From the NCBI GenBank assembly GCA_035291705.1, contig DATDRM010000037.1, forward strand, positions 1 through 40,226: a DNA stretch of 40,226 nt. Direction: 5' to 3'. The notes beneath the pieces were generated by a model. The model did no database searches and was not told the DNA's origin. It saw nothing but the letters and a program-made list of their open reading frames with translations. The position numbers and the translations under genes are program-made. Numbering within the stretch: the first letter of the stretch is position 1; each line of letters begins with the position of its first letter. This stretch comes from DATDRM01 sp035291705 (GTDB lineage Bacteria > Chloroflexota > Anaerolineae > Anaerolineales > UBA4823). Shown here piece after piece: positions 16,850 through 23,703 of the stretch.

Positions 16850-16860
16850 TGGAGAGAACC

Positions 16861-18201
16861 ATGGCACTATCTGGAATCCAAATTTATAAACTCCTGCCCC
16901 AAACGAACTGCAAAGATTGCGGCTTCCCGACTTGTCTGGCCTTTGCCATGAAGCTGGCCGCCAAGCAAGTAGAGCTTTCGGCCTGCCCGCATGTCAGCGA
17001 GGAATCCAAAGCCCAGCTAGCCGAATCGGCTGCCCCACCGATCCGCCTGGTGGTGCTGAAATCCGATGGCTATGAGGTAAAAGCTGGCAACGAAGTTGTC
17101 TTATTCCGGCATGAGAAGACTTTTTACAACAAGCCGGGCTTGTTCATCCGCGTTCACGACTCGCAAACTCCAGAAGAGATCAAAGCTAAGGTGGCGCATG
17201 CCGATGGTTTCAAAGTAAATTATGTCGGCATCGACCTGGTCCTGGATGGATTCGCAGTCGCTTCGGTTTCTGGCGATGCCGCCGCTTTCTCTGCAGCGGT
17301 CACTGCGGTCCGCCAGGCGAGCCACCGCCCCCTGATCTTGATGAGCCGGGATCCCGAAATCCTGGCTGGCGGGCTGCAGGCAGTCGACGGCGAAAGCCCG
17401 TTGATTTATGGGGCAGATGCACAGAACTGGGAAGCGATGGCCGATCTTGCCAAAAAGCACCATGCAGCCCTGGCGGTGATCGCCAGCACGTTGGAGGATC
17501 TGGCTGATCTCACTGAGAAGATCAAGTCCAGGGGCGTGGAAGACCTGGTGCTCGACCCCGGTGGGCGCACCTTCGGCCCGGCTTTGACAAACAGCACTCA
17601 AATCCGCCGCCTGGCCCTTAAAAAGAACTTTCGCCCTCTCGGCTACCCCGTGATCACCTTCCCAGGCGATGTCGGCGACCCAACCCTGGAACCCATGTTG
17701 GCGGCTCAATCGATCGCCAAGTACGCCGGTTTCATCGTGATGGACCAATTTGCCCCAGAGGCGATCTATCCTTTGCTGGTCTTGCGCCAAAACATCTATA
17801 CCGACCCGCAGAAGCCAATTCAGGTCCAGCCGGGTCTATATGAAATCAATAACCCCAAACCAGAAGACCCGGTGCTGGTCACAACCAACTTCAGCATCAC
17901 TTATTTCAGCGTCGCCAACGAAGTCGAAGGCTCCGGACTGCCGGCCTGGTTGGTTGTCACCGACGCAGAGGGGATGAGCGTGCTGACTGCCTGGGCGGCG
18001 GGGAAATTCGACGCCGAACGGATCGCCAAAGCGGTAAAAGGCTTCTCTGTGGCCGATAAAGTCAGCCGAAAGCGCGTTGTGATCCCAGGCCATGTGGCGG
18101 TGCTCTCCGGCGAGCTGGAAGAGGAGCTGCCCGGCTGGGAGATCCGGGTTGGCCCGCGCGAAGCGGTGGATATACCGACCTTCATGAAGCAGGCGCTTTG
18201 A
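16861..18201 (+). CDS. acsC: Corrinoid/iron-sulfur protein large subunit
   Basis: AcsC (CdhE) holds the cobamide that carries the methyl group, plus a [4Fe-4S] cluster used for its reductive activation. The cluster ligands Cys17, Cys20, Cys25 and Cys42 lie at the same residue numbers as in characterised CFeSP. A TIM-barrel domain follows, then a C-terminal corrinoid-binding domain (about residues 320-446). The start at ATG 16861 has GGAGAG just upstream, and that numbering of the cysteines supports it. An upstream TTG at 16849 would overlap the ribosome-binding site. At 446 residues it is full length. A heptamer array begins at the base after the stop codon. Confidence 0.95.
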   Translation: MALSGIQIYKLLPQTNCKDCGFPTCLAFAMKLAAKQVELSACPHVSEESKAQLAESAAPPIRLVVLKSDGYEVKAGNEVVLFRHEKTFYNKPGLFIRVHDSQTPEEIKAKVAHADGFKVNYVGIDLVLDGFAVASVSGDAAAFSAAVTAVRQASHRPLILMSRDPEILAGGLQAVDGESPLIYGADAQNWEAMADLAKKHHAALAVIASTLEDLADLTEKIKSRGVEDLVLDPGGRTFGPALTNSTQIRRLALKKNFRPLGYPVITFPGDVGDPTLEPMLAAQSIAKYAGFIVMDQFAPEAIYPLLVLRQNIYTDPQKPIQVQPGLYEINNPKPEDPVLVTTNFSITYFSVANEVEGSGLPAWLVVTDAEGMSVLTAWAAGKFDAERIAKAVKGFSVADKVSRKRVVIPGHVAVLSGELEEELPGWEIRVGPREAVDIPTFMKQAL

Positions 18202-18243
18202 GAGTTGCGATTTGCAAATTGCGGGATGCGAATTGCGAATGGC
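18202..18243 (+). repeat. Heptamer array D at the acsC/RACo junction
   Basis: Six 7-base units ending mostly in TTGC or TGC (gagttgc, gatttgc, aaattgc, gggatgc, gaattgc, gaatggc) run in phase from the first base after the acsC stop. They fill the gap and include the likely ATG of the next gene, so this junction has no ordinary ribosome-binding site. Confidence 0.7.
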
Positions 18244-20179
18244 TGAGCATACTGTCCACTTCGATGGAGTCTCTACCCCGGTGAGTGTCCCGACTGGCAC
18301 ACTCCTGGCCGAAGCCGCGCGCTCGGCCGGGGTAGAGCTGATGCAACCCTGTGGTGGACAGGGACGCTGCGGCCGGTGTGCGCTCCAGGTCATTTCCGGG
18401 AACGTCCGGCGGCGAAGCACCATCCGCCTATCTGAGGAGGATATCGCCCAGGGATTTGCCCTGGCCTGCCAGACCGTGATCGAGGGGGATATCTCCATCG
18501 CCATCCCGCCCCAAGAAAAAATCGAACGGCTCCTGACCAGCGACCGCACTGCCGGTGAGGTGACCGTCCCACCAGGCTACGACGCCACCTACGATCAGAC
18601 GATCCAAGCCGTAACGATCACCTTGACGCCCCCGGACATGAGCGACCAGCGGGACGACTGGAGCCGTCTCCAGACCACACTTCGTCAGCAAGCTGGTATT
18701 GAAGATATGCATGCCTCGCTTGGGCTGATGCGACATCTGAGCGATGTTCTTCGCCAAAGCGAGTGGTGCGTCTCTGCCATCCTGGACACGCAAGCCTGGG
18801 ACCGACCGGGATCGCCGCCGCGCCTGATCGACATTCGCCCTGGCTCGCCCCTGAGCGAGACGCCCTTGTGGGGAGCAGCCATCGACATCGGGACGACCAC
18901 GGTGACTGTATGGCTGGTTGACTTGTTGAGCGGCAAGGTAGCTGCCCAGGTGGCTCAATATAATAAGCAGATCGCCCGCGGCGAAGACGTGGTATCAAGA
19001 ATTATCTACGCCAGCAAAGACAGCGGCGGTGAACAGATGCGCTCCCTGGTGTTGGAGACGGTCAACGAGCTGCTCGGCCAGGCCTGTAAACGGGTCAAGT
19101 CAGACCCGCCACTCGACCCCAAGGACATCGTCAAAGCAAGCGTGGTTGGCAACAGCACCATGATCCATTTGTTGTTGGGCATCCCCGCCGGGAACATCCG
19201 CATGATGCCGTTCATCACGGCCGTGAATCAGATTCCCACCCTGACCGCAGGCGAGGTTGGGATAGACATTCATCCCGACGGGACGGTGGATTGTCTACCT
19301 GGGGTCGCCAGTTTTGTCGGAGCGGATATCACCGCTGGGGTACTATCTTCCGGGGTGGACGACGCCGAAAAGATCACCCTCTTCATGGACGTGGGAACCA
19401 ACGGGGAAATCGTGCTGGGCTCGCGCGAATGGCTGGTCACCTGCGCCTGCTCGGCCGGTCCGGCATTCGAAGGCGCGGGAGTCATGCACGGCATGCGCGC
19501 CACCAAGGGCGCCATCGAAGACGTGTGGATCAACGGTGACACATTCGATCCAACCTACCGCGTGATCGGGGGAGCTAGGCCGCATGGCCTGTGCGGAAGT
19601 GGATTGATCGCCCTGCTGGCAGAGATGTTCTTAACCGGCGTGGTCGACAAATCTGGCAACTTCAATTACCAATTGAATATCCCACGCATCCGTGAAGGCG
19701 ATCACGGCTGGGAGTATGTCATCGCCTGGGCAGCAGAGACGGGACACGGCAAGGACATCGCTATCACCCACGTGGATGTCGACAACCTGTTGCGCGCCAA
19801 GGCAGCCATTTACGCCGGCTTCACCATCCTCGCCAACAGTGTCGGCATCCCCCTGGAATGGGCAGAGCAAGTCCTGATTGGCGGCTCTTTTGGCAAGTAC
19901 ATCAACGTTGAAAAGGCGATCGATATCGGCCTGCTCCCGGATTTACCCTGGGAAAGATTTCAATTCCTGGGCAATACCGCGGTGCGCGGCGCTTACCTGG
20001 CTTTGTTAGATCGCCAGGCGCGGGCGCGCGTCAGGGAAATCGCCTCCCGGATGACTTACATAGAGTTGTCCGCGGATAACACATTCTATGAAGCGTTTAT
20101 GTCAGCACTGTTTTTACCGCATACTGACCTCTCCCGCTTTCCAACGGTAGAGGCAGCCATATCCAACAAGAAAATTTAA
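18239..20179 (+). CDS. Reductive activator of the corrinoid/iron-sulfur protein (RACo-like ASKHA ATPase)
   Basis: RACo-type proteins use ATP to re-reduce Co(II) in the corrinoid protein back to active Co(I). The N-terminal ferredoxin domain has Cys38, Cys44, Cys47 and Cys77, the plant-type [2Fe-2S] pattern. A linker domain follows. The C-terminal half (about residues 215-646) is the ASKHA/DUF4445 ATPase, opening with AAIDIGTTTVTVWLVDL and carrying glycine-rich MDVGTNGEIVLG and GLCGSGLIALLAE motifs. ATG 18239 gives the normal N-terminus. It lies in a heptamer array with no clear Shine-Dalgarno, and an in-frame TTG at 18212 is less likely. Its place between acsC and acsE fits the function. Confidence 0.9.
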   Translation: MAEHTVHFDGVSTPVSVPTGTLLAEAARSAGVELMQPCGGQGRCGRCALQVISGNVRRRSTIRLSEEDIAQGFALACQTVIEGDISIAIPPQEKIERLLTSDRTAGEVTVPPGYDATYDQTIQAVTITLTPPDMSDQRDDWSRLQTTLRQQAGIEDMHASLGLMRHLSDVLRQSEWCVSAILDTQAWDRPGSPPRLIDIRPGSPLSETPLWGAAIDIGTTTVTVWLVDLLSGKVAAQVAQYNKQIARGEDVVSRIIYASKDSGGEQMRSLVLETVNELLGQACKRVKSDPPLDPKDIVKASVVGNSTMIHLLLGIPAGNIRMMPFITAVNQIPTLTAGEVGIDIHPDGTVDCLPGVASFVGADITAGVLSSGVDDAEKITLFMDVGTNGEIVLGSREWLVTCACSAGPAFEGAGVMHGMRATKGAIEDVWINGDTFDPTYRVIGGARPHGLCGSGLIALLAEMFLTGVVDKSGNFNYQLNIPRIREGDHGWEYVIAWAAETGHGKDIAITHVDVDNLLRAKAAIYAGFTILANSVGIPLEWAEQVLIGGSFGKYINVEKAIDIGLLPDLPWERFQFLGNTAVRGAYLALLDRQARARVREIASRMTYIELSADNTFYEAFMSALFLPHTDLSRFPTVEAAISNKKI

Positions 20180-20191
20180 GAGAGGGCCCCT

Positions 20192-21115
20192 ATGTATATC
20201 CTTGGAGAGAATATCCACATCATCTCAGATAAAGTCAAGGAGGCGCTCGCCGCGAAGGACGCCCGTTTCTTCCAGGAACTGGCGGTTAAACAGGTCGAGG
20301 CTGGAGCTTCCGCTTTAGATCTGAACCTGGGACCACGCAAGAAAGACGGGGAAGAAGTCTTTCCGTGGATCGTCGAGACGGTCGAAGCGGTGGTCGACAT
20401 CCCACTCAGCTTCGACTCCACCAACTTGCTCGGCATTGAAGCCGGTCTGAAGAAAATCAGCAAGGCTCAGCCGATCATTAACTCCACCTCGGCTGAACCC
20501 GAACGCCTGGAGAAAGTGCCTCTGGTGGCTAAAAAATACGACACGCGCCTGATCGCCCTGACGATGGGGGCCAGCGGGATCCCGGTCGCGGCTGATGAAC
20601 GCGTGAATATCGCCCTGGAGAAATTGATCCCGCGCATGATGGAGATCGATTTTCCAATGCAAAACCTGATTATCGATCCCCTGGTGCTGACCGTCTCAGG
20701 TTGCCAGGAGTATTGCCCGCAGCTGATCGAGGCCGTGCGCACCCTGCAATATGCCTGGGATCCACCTCCCACCATCTCCATCGGTCTTTCCAACGTATCC
20801 AACGCCGTGCCACGCGATAACCGGCCGTTGATCAACCGGGTTTACTGCGCCATGGTGATGGGCGTCGGTCTGAATATGATGATCGCAGACCCCCTCGATA
20901 AAGAATTGGAAGAGACAATCCATATCATTGAAGCACGTGACGACTCCACCCCTGTCGGCCGTCTTTATCTGAAGATCGCCGACCGCATCGCCGCGATGGA
21001 AGAGCCAACGATCGATGATGTTGACTTGAATGACCCGGAACAACTCGCAATCTGGAAAACAATCCAGATCCTGCTTAACAAGGTGATCTATGCTGACTCG
21101 TATCTGCAACAATGA
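20192..21115 (+). CDS. acsE: Methyltetrahydrofolate:corrinoid/iron-sulfur protein methyltransferase
   Basis: AcsE moves the methyl group from methyl-tetrahydrofolate to the cobalt of the corrinoid protein, joining the methyl and carbonyl branches. The 307-residue protein is a single pterin-binding TIM barrel. It has family segments such as GASALDLNLGPR (residues about 34-45), IPLSFDSTN (about 71-79), INSTSAE and a GLSNVSNAVP loop near 200. GAGAGGG lies a few bases before the ATG, and the gene begins 12 bases after the RACo gene. Cobalamin-dependent methionine synthase has a related domain, but the free-standing size and neighbours make AcsE clear. Confidence 0.94.
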   Translation: MYILGENIHIISDKVKEALAAKDARFFQELAVKQVEAGASALDLNLGPRKKDGEEVFPWIVETVEAVVDIPLSFDSTNLLGIEAGLKKISKAQPIINSTSAEPERLEKVPLVAKKYDTRLIALTMGASGIPVAADERVNIALEKLIPRMMEIDFPMQNLIIDPLVLTVSGCQEYCPQLIEAVRTLQYAWDPPPTISIGLSNVSNAVPRDNRPLINRVYCAMVMGVGLNMMIADPLDKELEETIHIIEARDDSTPVGRLYLKIADRIAAMEEPTIDDVDLNDPEQLAIWKTIQILLNKVIYADSYLQQ

Positions 21116-21168
21116 GTTTTGGATAAAAACAATCCAACCACCTCCCCACGGATTCAAGGAGAACAATC

Positions 21169-22530
21169 ATGTTGAATGAAAAAGATCCGATCACTGTCGA
21201 TCAACTGCTAGCCAAAGCAGCCAAACCCTCGGCGGATGCGATGATCCTGCATCCCTTCTACCGCGGCAAAGTGGAGACGACGCTCAAGTGCTGCGTGCGC
21301 GATTTCAACGACTTCGCCATCTGGTACACCCCTGGGGTAGCTGCGCCTTGCAGAGCGATCGCCGCCGACCCGGAAAAGGTGTATGACTACACCAACAAGT
21401 GGAACACGGTGGCGGTTGTCAGCGATGGCACGCGTGTCCTGGGACTGGGGGATATCGGTCCCAAGGCAGGCCTGCCAGTGATGGAAGGTAAAGCACTGCT
21501 ATATAAATACCTTGGCGGGGTGGATGGGGTGCCGATCATGATCGACACGAAAGACCCCGACCAGATCATCAACACGGTCTTGATGTTGCAGCCCGGTTGG
21601 GGAGGCGTCAACCTGGAAGACATCTCCCAGCCCAAGTGCTTCCGCATCCTGGATACCCTGCGTGAAAAGGCTGAAATCCCGGTCTGGCACGACGACCAGC
21701 AGGGCACTGCCACCGTTACTCTGGCAGGCCTGATCAATGCCTTGAAGGTTGTCGGTAAAAAGATGAGCGAAGTTCACATCGCTTTTATCGGCAGCGGAGC
21801 CTCCAACGTGGCCTGTTCGCGGTTGATCTTCGGTTGGGGTGCTGATCCAGCCAAGTGCTTCATGGTGGACAGCAAGGGCATCCTCGGCAAGCACCGCCGC
21901 GATCTGGAGATGCGCAAAGCAGAGTACGTGGATAAGTGGCACCTATGCCAGGTCACCAATGCTGAAGGGCGCGAAGGTGACATCGGCGAAGCAATGAAAG
22001 GTGTTGACGTGGTGATCGCCCTTTCCCGCTCCGGTCCAGGAGTGATCCAGCCAGAGTGGGTGAAAACAATGACCAAAGATGCGATCCTCTTTGCCTGCGC
22101 TAATCCGGTGCCAGAGATCTGGCCCTGGGAAGCGAAAGAAGCTGGCGCCAGGATCGTGGCTACCGGGCGCTCGGACTTTCCCAACCAGGTCAACAACTCG
22201 TTAGGCTTCCCAGGCATCTTCCGCGGTGCGCTGGATGTGCGCGCCCGCACCATCACCGATAACATGTGCTTTGCTGCTGCTGAAGCGCTCGCCAAACAAA
22301 TCGGTGACCGGTTAGATGAGGAGCACATCCTGCCCACGATGGACGATTGGGAAGTCTTCCCGCGTGAGGCAGCCGCTGTGGCGATGAAAGCGCAGGAACA
22401 GGGTGTTGCCCGCCTGACGATGAGTTACGAAGAGCTCTACGAGCATGCCCGCACAGTCATCAAACGCTCGCGTGACCTGACGCAAATGATGATGAACGAA
22501 GGATACATCGCTGAAGCTCCAGAAGAATGA
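21169..22530 (+). CDS. Malic enzyme (NAD(P)-dependent malate dehydrogenase, decarboxylating)
   Basis: This enzyme decarboxylates malate oxidatively to pyruvate, producing NAD(P)H and CO2, or runs in the carboxylating direction. The malic N-terminal domain includes WYTPGVAAPCRAI (residues about 47-59), SDGTRVLGLGDIGP and the metal-binding PVWHDDQQGTATVTLAG region (about 168-184). The Rossmann cofactor domain has the FIGSGASNVACSR glycine-rich loop near 205. At 453 residues it belongs to the shorter prokaryotic form. Cofactor preference cannot be read with confidence. It lies 53 bases after acsE on the same strand behind an AAGGAGA site, so it is probably co-transcribed with the acetyl-CoA pathway, which is unusual. 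Confidence 0.92.
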   Translation: MLNEKDPITVDQLLAKAAKPSADAMILHPFYRGKVETTLKCCVRDFNDFAIWYTPGVAAPCRAIAADPEKVYDYTNKWNTVAVVSDGTRVLGLGDIGPKAGLPVMEGKALLYKYLGGVDGVPIMIDTKDPDQIINTVLMLQPGWGGVNLEDISQPKCFRILDTLREKAEIPVWHDDQQGTATVTLAGLINALKVVGKKMSEVHIAFIGSGASNVACSRLIFGWGADPAKCFMVDSKGILGKHRRDLEMRKAEYVDKWHLCQVTNAEGREGDIGEAMKGVDVVIALSRSGPGVIQPEWVKTMTKDAILFACANPVPEIWPWEAKEAGARIVATGRSDFPNQVNNSLGFPGIFRGALDVRARTITDNMCFAAAEALAKQIGDRLDEEHILPTMDDWEVFPREAAAVAMKAQEQGVARLTMSYEELYEHARTVIKRSRDLTQMMMNEGYIAEAPEE

Positions 22531-22571
22531 TAACGGACTTTTTTCTCACTATCTACCCTACGAGGTGACCC

Positions 22572-23477
22572 ATGTATGACCTGATTGTAATTGGTGGCGG
22601 CCCGGCCGGGCTTACGGCAACAATTTACGCAATCCGCAAGAGATTGAATGTCCTGCTAGTATCCAAGGATTTGGGCGGCAAAACCAATTACCGCCTGGCC
22701 TTGCCATGGATCGAAGATTACCAGGTGATCCGCGGGCTTGAAATCGTCAACAAGTTCCGCAGCGAACTGGAATACTTAAAATTCGCCCGACACATGGAAC
22801 CAGTCGAGCAGATTGAGAAGCAAGCGGACGGTTTTGTAATCAAAACCCGTGGAGGTGGCGAACTTCACGCCAAAGCAGTGATTATCGCCACTGGCACCAA
22901 ACAGCAACGCCTGACCGTGCCTGGCGAAAAGGACTTCATCATGCGCGGCCTGTGCTACTCGGCGCTAAGCTACGCCCCGCTCTTCATCGATCGAAAAACC
23001 GTGGTGGTAGGCGACGGAGACCTGGCCTTGCGCTCAGCGGCCGAGCTCTCCACCGTAGCCAAGCACGTCCACCTGGTCGGCGCAAGCGGTGACGTGCTCA
23101 CTTCTGACCTGGGCAAGAAGCTGGTCAACGCCCCAAACGTCACTGTACTGGAAAAATATAAAGTCACAGAAGTCAAGGGCAATGGCTTTGCCGACCGGGT
23201 GGTGGTCAAGAGTCCTGAGGGGGAAGAGAAGGTGATCGATGCCGAGGGTACTTTTATCGAGATGAACCTGATCCCCAACTCTCAGATGGTCGCTCAGCTG
23301 GTCGAACTCGACGAGCAAGGCCGCATTAAGATCGATTGCTACGCCCGTACCAGCGTGCCTGGCCTTTTCGCGGCGGGCGACGTCACCGACACCTACGCTG
23401 AACAGGTATTGGTCGCAGTGGGTGAAGGTGCCAAGGCAGCCCTGAGCGCTTACGATTACCTGCTACCCAGATTATAA
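22572..23477 (+). CDS. Thioredoxin-reductase-fold FAD/NAD(P)H oxidoreductase lacking the CxxC
   Basis: The 301-residue protein has the class II pyridine nucleotide-disulfide reductase layout. An FAD-binding GGGPAGLTATIYA lies at residues 8-20, an ATGTK segment near 107, and an NAD(P)-binding VVVGDGDLALRSA near 141. A closing FAD motif GLFAAGDVTD is near 265. Thioredoxin reductase carries CxxC just before the NAD(P) domain, but this protein has GLCYSALSY with one Cys. It therefore cannot be an ordinary disulfide reductase and may instead be a ferredoxin- or partner-linked NAD(P)H oxidoreductase. It follows malic enzyme behind GAGGTGA and is the last gene before a hairpin, so it may consume or supply the NAD(P)H of its neighbours. 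Confidence 0.85.
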   Translation: MYDLIVIGGGPAGLTATIYAIRKRLNVLLVSKDLGGKTNYRLALPWIEDYQVIRGLEIVNKFRSELEYLKFARHMEPVEQIEKQADGFVIKTRGGGELHAKAVIIATGTKQQRLTVPGEKDFIMRGLCYSALSYAPLFIDRKTVVVGDGDLALRSAAELSTVAKHVHLVGASGDVLTSDLGKKLVNAPNVTVLEKYKVTEVKGNGFADRVVVKSPEGEEKVIDAEGTFIEMNLIPNSQMVAQLVELDEQGRIKIDCYARTSVPGLFAAGDVTDTYAEQVLVAVGEGAKAALSAYDYLLPRL

Positions 23478-23481
23478 ATGC

Positions 23482-23523
23482 TCAGGGGGCTGGTTCCGAG
23501 TGGGATGGGAACCAACCCCCTGA
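23482..23523 (+). terminator. Long GC-rich hairpin at the end of the acs-malic enzyme block
   Basis: TCAGGGGG-c-TGGTTCC pairs with GGAACCA-a-CCCCCTGA around a 10-base loop, a 15-bp stem with one mismatch. It begins four bases after the flavoprotein stop codon. No T-run follows, so it may be a terminator of weaker type or an RNA-stabilising 3' hairpin. Confidence 0.6.
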
Positions 23524-23570
23524 CCTGTTAGCCTCGAGCGATGAAGTCGGGATAAATGACCTTGTTTTTA

Positions 23571-23652
23571 TTGACGAATGACATATACCTTTTTACAGGT
23601 GAGTCTCTATAATCATTATAGATAAGATAAGTGATTATTACCCTATTCGTCA
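23571..23652 (+). promoter_or_regulatory. Candidate regulatory region upstream of the Hdr block, nested inverted repeats
   Basis: TGACGAAT (23572-23579) is perfectly inverted as ATTCGTCA (23645-23652). Nested inside, ATAATCA (23609-23615) is inverted as TGATTAT (23632-23638). A compact palindrome TATAATcATTATA sits at 23608-23620. TTGACG at 23571 could be a -35 box, but the sequence 17 bases on (TACAGG) is a poor -10. This is the only sizeable gap in the second half of the cluster, so a promoter here is expected. Confidence 0.4.
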
Positions 23653-23703
23653 TAAAGACATCGGGGTAGTCTCGCAACTCAGTTCGCCTGAGGGGAGGCA
23701 CGA

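Noticed and set aside
10701..23653. CTATTCG as a regulon motif (seen at 10701, 10762, 15775 and 23644 upstream of genes)
   Set aside because: The 7-mer also occurs inside gltX (5454-5460) and is too short to be significant. Only the longer TTGACGAAT sharing is kept as an observation.
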